Shown: one piece after another, positions 8,234-18,137 of the stretch | Layout: each line of letters starts with the position of its first letter | How positions within the stretch are numbered: the stretch's first letter is position 1 | DNA from: Verrucomicrobiota bacterium | GTDB lineage: Bacteria > Verrucomicrobiota > Verrucomicrobiia > Opitutales > Opitutaceae | NCBI GenBank assembly: GCA_016222805.1 | Contig: JACRQG010000028.1 | Span: 1-64,000 of the forward strand | DNA: 64,000 nucleotides | Direction: 5' to 3' | Notes under the pieces: model-generated | Told to the model about the DNA's origin: nothing | What the model saw: the letters and a program-made list of their open reading frames with translations, nothing else | The model's database searches: none | Made by a program: the position numbers and the translations under genes

Positions 8234-8969
8234 TTCGCCACTCGTTCTTTCTTGGGGTCTGGTCTTGAGCGACGTTACTCAGGACGACAACGCGCCGACG
8301 AGTTTGGGGACAAGCAGCGCGTGCGGGGAGGCGAGATCCGCTTCGCAAGATACGACAAGACGTTGGAAGCAAGGTGCACCAAGAATGGTAGGTTCGCGAA
8401 CTCAACGATGTGCGGGCCAACGATTGGCCGGGCTCACGGCCAAGGTGCGTTCTACCGACGCTCTTTTGGGCAGGGGTGGAGGTCGCGGTCTGCGCCGTTT
8501 TGATGCGTTTCAATCCACCGATTCTGACCTGCGACCGCGTTCAACGGGTTGGATGAGCGGTCGGGCCCTCGATATCAATTTTCAGGCCGGTCTGTTTCCT
8601 GGGGGCCTTTAGGGGAGATCCGCGTTCGGCCCCCGGCGAGCTATTCAGACAAAAGCCGTGCTTGGTCGAACATGGTCCGGTCCTGCTCACGCTTATTTAC
8701 GGGACGCTTCAAGTCGCCCGAAGACAATCTCGTCGCTTTCCAATGCAAGGATTGCTGAATGGTCCTCCAACATGCGCTTCCCAGAGTGGTCCCATGGTGA
8801 ACTCTTCTGCAGCAACCGAAATAATTGCCATTTGCGAGTGGAGGCTTTGTCGGGTTGGGTCGTCACCGTTGTTGAAAGTTAACTGGATTTTCCGGGGGAG
8901 CGGACCAGGGCGGGTCTACTCGCATCGGCGTCGGGGAGCCACCGGTGCGCCGGGCGGCGAAGGCCGCCG
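8234..8969. other. Gene-poor stretch before the convergent TonB receptor
   Basis: These 736 bases contain only short overlapping frames on both strands without domain character, signal peptide or consistent codon use. I see no RNA gene and no strong hairpin with a T-tract. It probably represents decayed sequence between the deleted efflux locus and the receptor gene. Confidence 0.4.
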
Positions 8970-11897
8970 TTAGAAACCCAGGGTCGTGGTCAGCGCGAAG
9001 CCCCGCGGAGTGTATTGGTGGGCGAAAAAGCGAATGTCGCCGGCGGTGCTGCGGGGAAGGGCCAGCACCTTCTGCCGATCGAACAGGTTGGAGATGTTGA
9101 GCTGGACGGAGCACTGCAGCCGCCGGCCGACCTTGAAGGGGTAGGCCGCAAAGGCGTTGTTCAGGAACTTGTCGGGGTAATAGAAGATCTTCCGTTTTCT
9201 TCCATCGGCCGCGTCGGTGTACATGTAGGCCCGGAACCCGTCCTGGTAGATGGTGGAAAGACCGAGCACCAGGCCGCGCAGGCGGCCGCCGGTGACCTGG
9301 AAGCGGTTGATGATGCTGAAGGAGTTTTCCGCGTAGCCAGTGGTGACTTCGCCGGCTCGGCGCACGATGAGGGTGCCGGCCGGGGGCGTGAAACCGAGTT
9401 GGTGGCTGGAGATCGGAAGGCCCGTGCGATCGGTGCCGACGCCGGGGGTGCGCAGCCCGAGATTTTCGGCGTTGAGGATTTGTCCGGAGTCGGAATCGAG
9501 CGTGGCAAAGTAAGGGCTGGCGCGATCCTTCATCATGGCGATCGAGAGAGGCACCTGAGCCCCGGCCGGCGACCGTGGGTCGGCGGGCACCAGCAGGGGC
9601 GAGAGCGCGCCATTCGCGGCGTTCTTGATTGCGACCACGGTTTGGCCGCCGACCGTCGTGGTGTTGAACTCGTCGTTATAGAAGACGGGTGCGCTAACAT
9701 CGCTGCGCTCCGAGCCGTTGGCCTGGGTGAAGCTGAGCGAAACCTGCCAGGACTTGAGGGGTCGCATCGAGAGGCCGACGCTGAAGCCGTCTGACACCTT
9801 GTCGTAGAGGAACGAGCCGCCGCCGTTGCGGCCGTTGATGCCGTCGGGATCGATGAGGTTGCGCAGGGTACCGAAGGAGCCGACGAAGTTCTTTCCGGTG
9901 GTCTGGTAGTAGGTGAGATTGCCGGAAACGCGGTGATCCCAGAGGGAGAGTTTGAAGCCGGCCTCGCGAGTTTCGCCGGAGCCGAGGGGCAGGGGGTTGT
10001 TGTAGAGATCGGTCTCGGAGGTGAAGTTGATTTTCGCGTTGGTGGCGTAGCTGCCGTAGAGGCGCAGTCCCTTGAGGGGGGTATCGACGACGGCGCCGAG
10101 GGTGCGGCTGTTGTAGTCGATGGGCCCGCGCTGGACGTTGGTGGTGACACGCAGCGTATCGGCGGTTTCGAAGCGGAAGCCGGCCATGGTTTCGATCCGC
10201 CCCTGCCAGAACGAACTGGAAAGGCTGAAGCCCCGGCTGCGTTCCGTGACATCGTCGATGAAATAGGTGCCGGACGGCTGGCCGGTGGCGGCGTCGATGG
10301 CACCGGAAAGACCGAGCGGATTGCCAGCCGTGGCGGGGACAGCGCCGGCGTAGCGTTGGGGTTGGAGCCGGTAGGATCGGCCGTTGGGATGGAGCAGAAA
10401 GTAGGACGGCCACTTGATGCCGCCCAGCAGGCTCCTCGAGAAGGCGGGCCACCAAGCAGCGGGCATCGGGGTGCGACCGGCCTCGGTACCGCGGATGTTG
10501 GCGAGGTTTTGGATCACGTTGCCGGAGGCATCGAGTTCGTAAAACCGGTAGTTGTCGGCGCTGATGGTCCAGGATTCCTGGTCCGAGTAGAAGGCGCTCA
10601 ACCGGTGGTCACCCCAGCGACCGAGATTGCGGCGGCCCGCCGCCGTCAGCTTGTAGCCGCGGGCACCGGTGTGCGTCTTCTGGGGGTTCAGGGAGGAATT
10701 GAAGGCCCACACGTGTCGCGGCACACCATTGGCATCGACCAGGAGATTCCCCGGAGCATCCGGATGATAGACCGTGAACGCCGAGGGGTTTTGCGCGAAG
10801 TTGACGCGGCTGTCGTGGCCGTACCGGAACTGGAACGCGAGATCGTGCCGCGGCGTGAGGTCGACGGTGACGGCTTTCGCTTCATTGATCCAGTGATGGC
10901 GCCGCGAGGCGCCGAAGGGGGAGTCTTGCGAGGCGAGCGTGACCACGTGGTTGGTCAACTCGGCGCCGCCGTAGCCGGTGATGTAGCGCATCTCCTGGTT
11001 GTCCATCAGGAGCCCGTTGGTCAGACGCAGGCTGGTGGGGGCGCGCACCGTGGCGTTGCCGTAGCCGACGATGCCGCCGCGGGTGTAGTGGCGGTAATCG
11101 GCAAAGACACTTATCCAGCGAAACGGCCGCAGGGTGGCGGCCAACTGGAGGCCTTCCTGGTGGAGGTCGAGGACGGGCCGGTAATAGCGTTCGTCGCTGA
11201 GGAGTCCGTTGACGCGCAGGGCGAACCTTCGGGTGCCGGCGTTGAGATCGACCTTGTGGCTCCAGGAGCCCTCGGAATCCCAGCCCAGGATGTATTTGTA
11301 CGCGTTCTGGCCGACCCGGGCGCGCTTGGTGTTGATCACGACCACGCCGCCGGCGTCGCCCGAACCGTAAAGCAGGTTGTTCGAGCCGGCGATAACCTCG
11401 GCGCTCTCGACATCGAAGGCGTTGAACAACGCGGTGGCCGAACGCAGGAACCCGTCACGCCGCGGCTCGCTGATGCCAAACCCCCGGCTGGTGAAACCGG
11501 TCGGTTGGGCCGGATCGCCGGGCTGCATGCCGCGCTGGTCTTCCGAGCCCGGGGTGAAGAGCATGGCGCCGAGGCCGCCGAAATCGGCGAGCAGCTTGAA
11601 GACGTCGCCGCCGCCGAGTTCGTTGATCATGGTGTTGGTGAGAACGCGCGCATCGAGCGGCGTCTTGTCCAGCGGCATGCTGGTGCCGGTGAGCGCGGTG
11701 GTGTTGGTCGCTTGGTAGGTGTCGCCGGCGTCGCCGACGACCTCGAAGGGCGAGAGCATCACCGTCTCGGGCGGCGGGGCGGACGGAGTTGCCGGCACGG
11801 CCGAAGCGGTTTGGGCGGAGTGCACCGACGGGCGGAAAGCGACCGTCAAGGCGAGGAGCAAGAGCCAAGGGGCGAGGGTTCGGGAGTACATCGTCAT
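8970..11897 (-). CDS. TonB-dependent outer-membrane receptor
   Basis: The 975-residue protein has a signal peptide (MTMYSRTLAPWLLLLALTVA), then a TonB-box-like segment ETVMLSPFEVVGD near residues 43-55. The plug domain includes LDARVLTNTMINELGGGDVF, GFTSRGFGISEPRRDGF and VIAGSNNLLYGSGDAGGVV. A long beta-barrel follows, ending with an aromatic C-terminal strand (RGFALTTTLGF). Such receptors import siderophores, vitamins or oligosaccharides with TonB energy. The SPFEV motif is typical of large receptor families in Verrucomicrobiota. No substrate gene lies directly beside it; the nearest catabolic operon ends 975 bases upstream of its start. It lacks an N-terminal carboxypeptidase-like domain, unlike the receptor at 59169. 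Confidence 0.9.
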   Translation of the reverse strand: MTMYSRTLAPWLLLLALTVAFRPSVHSAQTASAVPATPSAPPPETVMLSPFEVVGDAGDTYQATNTTALTGTSMPLDKTPLDARVLTNTMINELGGGDVFKLLADFGGLGAMLFTPGSEDQRGMQPGDPAQPTGFTSRGFGISEPRRDGFLRSATALFNAFDVESAEVIAGSNNLLYGSGDAGGVVVINTKRARVGQNAYKYILGWDSEGSWSHKVDLNAGTRRFALRVNGLLSDERYYRPVLDLHQEGLQLAATLRPFRWISVFADYRHYTRGGIVGYGNATVRAPTSLRLTNGLLMDNQEMRYITGYGGAELTNHVVTLASQDSPFGASRRHHWINEAKAVTVDLTPRHDLAFQFRYGHDSRVNFAQNPSAFTVYHPDAPGNLLVDANGVPRHVWAFNSSLNPQKTHTGARGYKLTAAGRRNLGRWGDHRLSAFYSDQESWTISADNYRFYELDASGNVIQNLANIRGTEAGRTPMPAAWWPAFSRSLLGGIKWPSYFLLHPNGRSYRLQPQRYAGAVPATAGNPLGLSGAIDAATGQPSGTYFIDDVTERSRGFSLSSSFWQGRIETMAGFRFETADTLRVTTNVQRGPIDYNSRTLGAVVDTPLKGLRLYGSYATNAKINFTSETDLYNNPLPLGSGETREAGFKLSLWDHRVSGNLTYYQTTGKNFVGSFGTLRNLIDPDGINGRNGGGSFLYDKVSDGFSVGLSMRPLKSWQVSLSFTQANGSERSDVSAPVFYNDEFNTTTVGGQTVVAIKNAANGALSPLLVPADPRSPAGAQVPLSIAMMKDRASPYFATLDSDSGQILNAENLGLRTPGVGTDRTGLPISSHQLGFTPPAGTLIVRRAGEVTTGYAENSFSIINRFQVTGGRLRGLVLGLSTIYQDGFRAYMYTDAADGRKRKIFYYPDKFLNNAFAAYPFKVGRRLQCSVQLNISNLFDRQKVLALPRSTAGDIRFFAHQYTPRGFALTTTLGF

Positions 11898-12871
11898 TGG
11901 CGGATCAATCTTGGAAGTGTGAGCACATTCGCCCCTAAATGATCGGCGAAGGGCGACCAGGTTACAGCAGCGTGGCCAGTGAAAGCGAGCAAGCGGGACG
12001 ACGAAAGCAGCTGGTGCATGTCACTGAGCGACGTCGCGATGCTGATCACTCGACAGGAACCTCCCTCTCGGGCACGAGCCGCACCCGACCGATCAGCCCG
12101 GACGGCAGGGGGGACTTCTTTAGCAAATGCAACCACCGCCAGGCGACAAAGGCGCGACGTTCCGGCTACGGCCGTGGGGTGTTCTGCGTGACCCAGTCGG
12201 GAAGCTCGACGAGGCCCTGGCCGGGCGCAGTGGAGCCGGTTTCGGAGGTCCAGGCGTTGTCGTCGGGGTGGCGCAGGTCACACTGCGACTTTCGACAAGT
12301 GCGGCCGGACTCATCTGCCTCGCCGACTTGAACGATACAATCGAGCCGTCCTGCGCCAATCTGGCGCGTTCCCATACCCACCGTTTCATCTACGGGACCG
12401 CGCCCAACAGTTTAAGCGAGCGTGACGGTCATCCGGGGTGAAGTCTGCGCCGCCCTGTTTTCTTAAGGTTCCTTTCCGAAACGCCCGTATTCGTGGCCAT
12501 CAGCTTTCGACACTGCAGTCAGCGGACCCATCGGCTGCGTTCCGCCGCTTCAGCGCTGGGGCGGATTACGGGAAAACCCCTCCCGGAATCGATCAACAAA
12601 GACCACCGCATTTCTTACTAGGGGAGACGGATGTACCAGCGCCCCGGCTTGGCGACGCGTATAGTTAGGGGGCAGATCGTCGATTAGAGTCTTCGGCCGG
12701 GGACATGTTTCAAGCACGGTCAGTGTCTGGCTCGTCGTCTCCGACCATCAAGACATCGGGCTACCGTCGTGCGAGTTGAAAGCGGCGTCCGATCCCCCGT
12801 GAAGCGGTATGTTCCGAAAACGTACGGCGAGAGAAGCGAATCCTCGGCGAAGGGGGCAATCGACGATGCGG
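11898..12871. other. 974-base stretch without a convincing gene; holds one copy of a dispersed repeat
   Basis: Only short overlapping frames occur here, none with a recognisable domain. The notable element is an 86-base segment at 12385-12470 that recurs at 39688-39773. The part nearest 11897 should hold the promoter of the TonB receptor, but I cannot define it confidently. Confidence 0.4.
12385..12470 (+). repeat. Dispersed 86-bp repeat, copy A
   Basis: This segment matches 39688-39773 in the same orientation at 82 of 86 positions, without gaps. It begins TTCATCTACGGGACC and ends CCCTGTTTTCTTAAGGTT. The last 45 bases are identical in both copies. Flanks on either side are unrelated, so the boundaries look real. 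It contains a short frame starting GTG that reads VKSAPPCFLKV in both copies, but that frame is too short and too context-dependent to call a gene. It has no obvious terminal inverted repeats. Confidence 0.75.
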
Positions 12872-13924
12872 CTAAGTCAGGCCGAGGATGCGGCGATTGA
12901 GCGTGGCGTCGGAAACGCCTCCTGCAAAATCGTCGAAAGCCACTGATGTCGCTTCAATTATATGGCTGGCGATGAAGGGGGCCCCTTCGCGTGCTCCCTG
13001 TTCAGGCGACTTGACCGCACATTCCCATTCCAGAACGGCCCAACCGCGGTAGCCCGCTTCAGTCAGGAGCGTGAAAATGCGTCTGAAATCGACCTGCCCA
13101 TCGCCGAGCGAGCGAAAGCGACCGGCCCGACCGGCCCACGATTGGTAACCACCGTAGACACCACAGCGGCCGTCGGGACGAAACTCGGCATCCTTGACAT
13201 GAAAACCGGTGATGCGCTTGCCGTAGCGGCGGATGAACTCGCAGTAGTCCAGTTGCTGCAGCAAGAAATGGCTTGGATCGTAGTTGAGGCAGGCGGCCGG
13301 ATGACCGCCGACCTCGGCGAGGAATCGTTCAAAAGTACAGCCGTCGAAAAGATCGGAACCGGGATGCAACTCGAAACCGATCGTCAGTCCGAGTTCGCTG
13401 GCGAGGTCGAGCACCGGCCGCCAGCGTCGAGCCATTTCCTGGAAGGCTTGGTCGATGAGCCCAGCGGGGCGTTGTGGCCACGGGTAGGCTAGGTGCCACG
13501 CGAGCCCGCCAGGGAGTACCGGAACGCATTTGGTGCCAAGCTTTGCAGCTGCGCGAAGTGCGAGCTTCAGTTGCCCGGTCGCCCACGCCACCCGCCCACG
13601 ATCGTCGAGTCCCGCGGGGTAGAAGGCCTGAAACGCCGCCTCGTAGGCGGGATGAATGCCCATCACCTGGCCGGCGAGCGCGGCATTGAGTTCGGTGAGT
13701 TTCACGCCGCACCTGGCGAGGGTAGCCAGCCAATCGTCACAATAGGCCTGAGAATCGGCGGCAAGAGGCAGGTCGATGAAGCGGGGTGACTCCCAAGTAG
13801 GCACCTGCACGCCCTTATAGCCGAGAGAGGCGGCCCAGCGGCAGATTGACTCAAGGGTGTCGAACGGCGGGTAGTCGCGCACGAACTGTGCGAGGAAGAT
13901 GGCGGGGCCTTGCATTGAGTTCAT
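12872..13924 (-). CDS. Sugar phosphate isomerase/epimerase family TIM barrel
   Basis: The 350-residue protein belongs to the xylose-isomerase-like/AP-endonuclease-2 barrel superfamily. Strand-end motifs include WAASLGYKGVQVPTW near the N-terminus and GFELHPGSDLFDG, CLNYDPSHFLLQQLDY, ITGFHVKDAEF and WAVLEWECAV further on. These carry the expected metal ligands Glu, Asp, His and Glu. Proteins of this type isomerise or epimerise sugars or keto-sugars, and some act as hydratases or lyases on 3-keto-glycosides. No signal peptide is present, so it acts in the cytoplasm. It is the last minus-strand gene after the dehydrogenase operon, separated by 185 bases, and probably belongs to the same pathway. 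Confidence 0.85.
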   Translation of the reverse strand: MNSMQGPAIFLAQFVRDYPPFDTLESICRWAASLGYKGVQVPTWESPRFIDLPLAADSQAYCDDWLATLARCGVKLTELNAALAGQVMGIHPAYEAAFQAFYPAGLDDRGRVAWATGQLKLALRAAAKLGTKCVPVLPGGLAWHLAYPWPQRPAGLIDQAFQEMARRWRPVLDLASELGLTIGFELHPGSDLFDGCTFERFLAEVGGHPAACLNYDPSHFLLQQLDYCEFIRRYGKRITGFHVKDAEFRPDGRCGVYGGYQSWAGRAGRFRSLGDGQVDFRRIFTLLTEAGYRGWAVLEWECAVKSPEQGAREGAPFIASHIIEATSVAFDDFAGGVSDATLNRRILGLT

Positions 13925-14109
13925 GGCAGATGAGGGTCAGAAATCCCGGCTGGCGCCGATCAAGAACACCGAGCGCGCTGAAACAGTCGACCGCCCAAGG
14001 TGAGATCGCCGCGATTTGCCGGGACTTTGAATTCGAAGCGCAGCGCGTGCGCCGCGAGCGAGATCAAAGCAAAGCGAAGGGACCGACATTGCAGCGACAT
14101 GAGCACAAA

Positions 14110-15231
14110 TCAGCGTCGGACGGTCCGCCAGCGTCCACCGGCCTTGGCGCTGGCGGCGATGGCCTCGACCAGATGCGCAATCCGCAGGCCGGTTGCGAAG
14201 GTCGGGAACAGGATCTCGTCGCCATCGCGTGGCGTACGGCCGGCGGCGATGAACGCAAGAATGTTGCGCATGAGGTTGCGAAACGCATCGGGCCACGCTT
14301 CGGCGTGGCCGCCTGGCAGGGTGGCATAACTGCGTACGGCGGGATCGAGCAGTGGAGGATCCTTGCGCAGAAGTTGGTTGGGCTCGTCGCGATGGCCGAA
14401 CCAGAGTTCGTCGGGGCGTTCCTGCTCCCAGCGGAGGGAGCCCCGGGAGCCGGAGACCTCGATGGTGAGGTCGTTCTTGTGCCCGGCACAGAGGGCACTG
14501 GTGGCAAACTGCCCCCGCACGCCATTGTCAAATTCGCATATGATGAGACCGAGATCAGGCACCTGCACCCGCGTTTGTTGCCCTCGCGCGGGCCGCCGGA
14601 CTTTGATCGTAGTTGAGAGATCGGCCAGGACGCGGGTGATGCGTCGACCGGTGAGATGCTGCGCCAAATCATACCAGTGCGCACCGGCGTCGGCGACCAT
14701 GCCGAGCGCGCCGGCCTGCTCCGGCTGCAGCCGCCAGTTGAAATCAGTAGCCTTGAGCAACCACTCCTGAAGATAATGGCCGCGCACCAATCGAACTTCG
14801 CCTAGCTTCCCGCGGGCGATCACGGCGCGTGCGTGCTGAAGCATGACATTGTAACGGATGTTGAACGTGACCGCGTGGACGAGGCCGGCGCGGCGGGCGG
14901 CCGCGAGCATTTGTTTCGCCTCGGCGGAGGTGAGCGCCATCGGTTTGTCGACGATCACGTGTTTGCCGGCCGCGAGTGCGGCGAGCGCGATGGGCGCGTG
15001 CAAGTGCGTGGGAGTCGCGATGTCGATGACATCAATCGCAGGGTCGGCGACTAGTGTGCGCCAATCGCCGGTGGACTTCTCAACGCCATACGAGGCAGTT
15101 TTCGCGCGGGCGGTGGCAGTGCTTTGGGTCGCAATCGCGACCACTTCTGCCAGGCCGGTGCGGCGGATGGCTTCAAGGTGATGCGGACCGATGAATCCGA
15201 AGCCAACCAAGCCGACGCGGAGTTTCTTCAT
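14110..15231 (-). CDS. Gfo/Idh/MocA family NAD(P)-dependent oxidoreductase
   Basis: The 373-residue protein starts MKKLRVGLVGFGFIGPHHLE, a Rossmann nucleotide-binding motif (GxGxxG). A motif near residue 95, HVIVDKPMALTSAEA, corresponds to the family EKP motif with Asp in place of Glu. The C-terminal alpha/beta domain follows, with GALGMVADAGAHWYDLAQHL matching the conserved DxGxHxxD segment. These enzymes oxidise or reduce a sugar hydroxyl, often at C3 of glucosides or on inositols. It lies 16 bases downstream of the SDR gene on the same strand and is part of the operon starting at 19646. There is no twin-arginine signal, so it should be cytoplasmic. Confidence 0.9.
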   Translation of the reverse strand: MKKLRVGLVGFGFIGPHHLEAIRRTGLAEVVAIATQSTATARAKTASYGVEKSTGDWRTLVADPAIDVIDIATPTHLHAPIALAALAAGKHVIVDKPMALTSAEAKQMLAAARRAGLVHAVTFNIRYNVMLQHARAVIARGKLGEVRLVRGHYLQEWLLKATDFNWRLQPEQAGALGMVADAGAHWYDLAQHLTGRRITRVLADLSTTIKVRRPARGQQTRVQVPDLGLIICEFDNGVRGQFATSALCAGHKNDLTIEVSGSRGSLRWEQERPDELWFGHRDEPNQLLRKDPPLLDPAVRSYATLPGGHAEAWPDAFRNLMRNILAFIAAGRTPRDGDEILFPTFATGLRIAHLVEAIAASAKAGGRWRTVRR

Positions 15232-15247
15232 GAGGAGGACCGCGGGG

Positions 15248-16048
15248 TCACAGGTTTCTTTTCGACGCCTTCTCCATGTTGGCTACGGGGATCTTGCCCT
15301 GCACGGTCCAACCACCATCGACGAAGAAGGTCTGCCCGGTCATGTAGCTCGATTCCGCGGAGGCCAGAAAGATCGCCGGTCCAACCATTTCATCGGGTTC
15401 GGCGGTGCGACCGAGCGGGACCATGGCGCCCCAGACAGTGCGGTAGTCGGGGTCGTCAGCGAGGTTCCGGTCGACGTTGACGGGGCCGGGAGCAAAGGTG
15501 TTGACGCGAATGCCGTCGGCGGCGAGTTCAACGGCAAGTTGTTTGGTGAGGCCGTGCAAGCCGGCCTTGCTCGTTGCGTAGGCGACGAGGTTCTTCACGC
15601 CGAGTTGGGCGCAATTGGTCGAGACGTTGACAATCGTGCCCGCCGTCTTGGTGTCGCGCATCCACCTGGCGGCTGCGAGGGAACAGAAGAAGGTGCCCTT
15701 GAGGTTGGTGTCGATCACCAGGTCCCATTTCGCCTCGGTCGTGGAAAACAAATCGGACCAGCCGGTGAGACCGGCGTTGTTGATGAGAACATCGAGCCGC
15801 GGGAAGACCTTGCGGGCGCGGCGAAACATGCGCTCGACCTGCGCGACGCGGGCGATGTCGGCCTGCACCACGAGAGTCCGCCGGCCCAGCGTGGCGATCT
15901 CGGCGGCGACGGCCTTGGCGCCGGCGGCGTCGGAGTTGTAGTTGACGATTACATGCGCTCCTTCGCGGGCGCAGCCCAGTGCAAGCGCGCGGCCAATGCC
16001 CTTACTCGCTCCAGTGATGAGGACGACTTGGTCGAGCAGGCGGGACAT
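15248..16048 (-). CDS. Short-chain dehydrogenase/reductase (SDR)
   Basis: The 266-residue protein is a classical SDR. The cofactor motif TGASKGIG is at residues 12-19, NNAG at 90-93, catalytic Ser143 (NVSTN) and the Tyr157-x3-Lys161 pair (YATSK). The C-terminal end contains FLASAESSYMTGQTFFVDGG, as in glucose/3-oxoacyl-type reductases. It would interconvert a sugar or polyol hydroxyl and a ketone using NAD(P). It sits between the zinc dehydrogenase (87 bases upstream) and the Gfo/Idh/MocA gene (16 bases downstream), which makes three different oxidoreductases in one operon. The substrate cannot be assigned. Confidence 0.9.
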   Translation of the reverse strand: MSRLLDQVVLITGASKGIGRALALGCAREGAHVIVNYNSDAAGAKAVAAEIATLGRRTLVVQADIARVAQVERMFRRARKVFPRLDVLINNAGLTGWSDLFSTTEAKWDLVIDTNLKGTFFCSLAAARWMRDTKTAGTIVNVSTNCAQLGVKNLVAYATSKAGLHGLTKQLAVELAADGIRVNTFAPGPVNVDRNLADDPDYRTVWGAMVPLGRTAEPDEMVGPAIFLASAESSYMTGQTFFVDGGWTVQGKIPVANMEKASKRNL

Positions 16049-16135
16049 GAAGGGTAGGTAGGGAGGGAACGGGCGAACCGCGGAACCGGAGCAAGAGAAG
16101 CAGCCGAGATTTGATCACTCTTATGGCGCCGCGTC

Positions 16136-17164
16136 CTAGGGAATCAACAGCACCTTCGCGGCGGATTTTTGCTGAAACACTGCGAAGCCCTCTTCCCACC
16201 GGGAGAGCGGAAACCGGTGGGTGACTATGCGCGTGGGCCGGAGTCCTTGCGAGAGGAGTTGCAGCGTGCGCGCCCAAGTGGCTGCCGTGTAGCCGACCGA
16301 GCCGGCGACGCGCAGTTGGCGAAAGCCCACGCGGTCGAAAGGGACGTTGATGTCGCAACCAAAATGGCCGACCTGTGTGTAGCTGCCGAGGGGGCGGAGG
16401 GCGTTGAGGCACGCGCGCGCCGACTCGGCGACACCGGCCACCTCGAAAGCGACATCCACGCCGGCGCCCCCGGTCTCGCCCAGCACGATCTCCGCGAGAC
16501 TCTCCGTCTGAACGTCAACTACGCGTGCCGCGCCAAGCTGCCTCGCGAGATTGAGCCGCGCGGCATCGAGGGTCGTGCCGGCGACAATCGTGCGCACCCC
16601 CTGTTTGACAAGGAGAAGAAGGCAGAGGAGGCCGATGGGGCCGGGGCCGGAGACGAGCGCAATGTCGCCGGGGCGTACGACGGTGGTCTCCGCAACCGCA
16701 TGAACGGCGGCAGCCAGGGGCTCGACGAGGGCTCCTTCCTCGTCAGGCAAATCGTCCGCGAGCCTAAATAGCTGATCGGGTCGCACGCAGGCGAAGCGTC
16801 GGAAGGCGCCGTCGACGCCGTGGCCCATGCCGCGTCGGTCGGGGCAGAACATGAACTCGCCGCTGCGGCACCAGCGACAGTGACCACAGGTCAAGGCAGT
16901 CGCGCCCAGGACGGCGTAGCGCGCCGCGCGTTCGGTTTGGCCTCGCACCGCGGCGCCTTCCTCAACGACGCGACCAACAAATTCGTGGCCGAGGATCACC
17001 GGCGGGAAGTTGCGAAACGTGTCGTTCAGCACGTGGAGATCGGTCCCGCAGACGCCGCACGCAGAGATCTCGAGTTTGACCTGACAGTCAGTGGGGACGG
17101 GCTCTGGGACGTCGCGCAACTCGACGTGTCCGGCACCAGCTCGGAATTTCACCAATGCCTTCAT
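16136..17164 (-). CDS. Zinc-dependent medium-chain alcohol/sugar dehydrogenase
   Basis: With the ATG at 17164 the protein has 342 residues and begins MKALVKFRAGAGHVELRDVP. An AAGGA sequence about 11 bases upstream supports this start over a longer frame. Catalytic zinc ligands are Cys39 (CGVCGTDLH) and His60-Glu61 (ILGHEFVG). A structural zinc site is formed by Cys93, Cys96, Cys99 and Cys107 (CGHCRWCRSGEFMFC). The coenzyme fold carries VSGPGPIGLL. It resembles sorbitol/threonine-dehydrogenase-like enzymes and would oxidise a polyol or sugar. It lies 19 bases downstream of the transketolase C-terminal subunit gene, in the same operon. Confidence 0.9.
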   Translation of the reverse strand: MKALVKFRAGAGHVELRDVPEPVPTDCQVKLEISACGVCGTDLHVLNDTFRNFPPVILGHEFVGRVVEEGAAVRGQTERAARYAVLGATALTCGHCRWCRSGEFMFCPDRRGMGHGVDGAFRRFACVRPDQLFRLADDLPDEEGALVEPLAAAVHAVAETTVVRPGDIALVSGPGPIGLLCLLLLVKQGVRTIVAGTTLDAARLNLARQLGAARVVDVQTESLAEIVLGETGGAGVDVAFEVAGVAESARACLNALRPLGSYTQVGHFGCDINVPFDRVGFRQLRVAGSVGYTAATWARTLQLLSQGLRPTRIVTHRFPLSRWEEGFAVFQQKSAAKVLLIP

Positions 17165-17183
17165 GCGTGCTGATTCCTTACCA

Positions 17184-18137
17184 CTAGACTGGCCGCGAAG
17201 CAGTGTGGAGCATCGATTGGACCGCGTGTGCGATATTGCTGGCGCGCAGGCCATACTTGTCCAGCAGTTCGCCGGATGGTCCGGATTCACCAAACACGTC
17301 GCGCACGCCGATCCTTCGCAGGGGGGCGCTCATGCCGGCCTCCAGAATCGCGGAGGCCACAGCCTCGCCGAGTCCGCCTATGATCGAGTGCTCCTCGGCC
17401 GTGACGATGGCGCGTGTTTCCCGGGCGGCGGAAAGAAGCGGCTCGACGTCAAAGGGTTTGAGTGTCGGGTAGTGCAGCACGCGGGTGCTAAGGCCGGTGG
17501 CGGCGAGTTGCTCGGCGGCGCGCAAGGCTTCGTAAGCCATAATCCCGGTGGAGACGAGTGTCACATCGCGCCCCTCGCGCAGGAGCTTAGCGCGGCCGAG
17601 CTCAAAATCTCCGTGCAGTTCGGGGACCACCGGGTAGGTGTCGCGGCCGAAGCGAAGATACACTGGTCCGACAAAGGACGCCGCGGCCAGCGTGGCCTGG
17701 CGGGCTTCCTCGTAGTCGCCGGGGACGAGTACGGTCAGGTTCGGCATGGCGCGGGTGATGGCGAGGTCCTCGCAGGCCTGGTGCGAAGCGCCGTCGCCTC
17801 CCGTTGAGACTCCGCCATGGGTGGCACCGACTTTGACATTGAGCTTGGGGTAGGCGATCGAGTTGCGCAGTTGATCGCTGGCTCGGGTCGTGGCGAACAT
17901 CGCGAAGGTAGTTGCGAAGGGCAGGAACCCTTCGAGGGCAAGGCCAGCGGCAACGGAAAACTCGTTCTGTTCGGCGGTGCCGCAGTTGATATGGCGCTGC
18001 GGGAACCTTTTCTGGAAATCCGAAGTCTTGGTCGCTTTCGACACATCTGCATCGAGCACGAGTAAGTCGGGCCTCTGGGGAGCAAGTTCAATCAGGGCGT
18101 CGACGTAACCCTGGCGGGTTTGTTTGGTCTCAACCAT
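17184..18137 (-). CDS. Transketolase, C-terminal subunit (split type)
   Basis: The 317-residue protein corresponds to the pyrimidine-binding and C-terminal halves of transketolase. It contains DADVSKATKTSDFQKRFPQR, the TAEQNEFSVAAGLALEG segment with the catalytic glutamate that activates thiamine diphosphate, and GATHGGVSTGGDGASHQACE. The C-terminal domain has STGIMAYEALRAAEQL and VTAEEHSIIGGLGEAV. It works with the N-terminal subunit encoded immediately upstream, whose stop overlaps this start by 8 bases. Split transketolases of this type often serve dedicated sugar pathways, such as apulose-phosphate cleavage, rather than the pentose-phosphate cycle. Which pathway applies here is unknown. 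Confidence 0.9.
   Translation of the reverse strand: MVETKQTRQGYVDALIELAPQRPDLLVLDADVSKATKTSDFQKRFPQRHINCGTAEQNEFSVAAGLALEGFLPFATTFAMFATTRASDQLRNSIAYPKLNVKVGATHGGVSTGGDGASHQACEDLAITRAMPNLTVLVPGDYEEARQATLAAASFVGPVYLRFGRDTYPVVPELHGDFELGRAKLLREGRDVTLVSTGIMAYEALRAAEQLAATGLSTRVLHYPTLKPFDVEPLLSAARETRAIVTAEEHSIIGGLGEAVASAILEAGMSAPLRRIGVRDVFGESGPSGELLDKYGLRASNIAHAVQSMLHTASRPV

Noticed and set aside
12438-12668. Short gene starting VKSAPPCFLKV in the dispersed repeat
   Set aside because: The same start occurs in both repeat copies, but the sequence after the repeat border is unrelated, so the frame is not a conserved protein.
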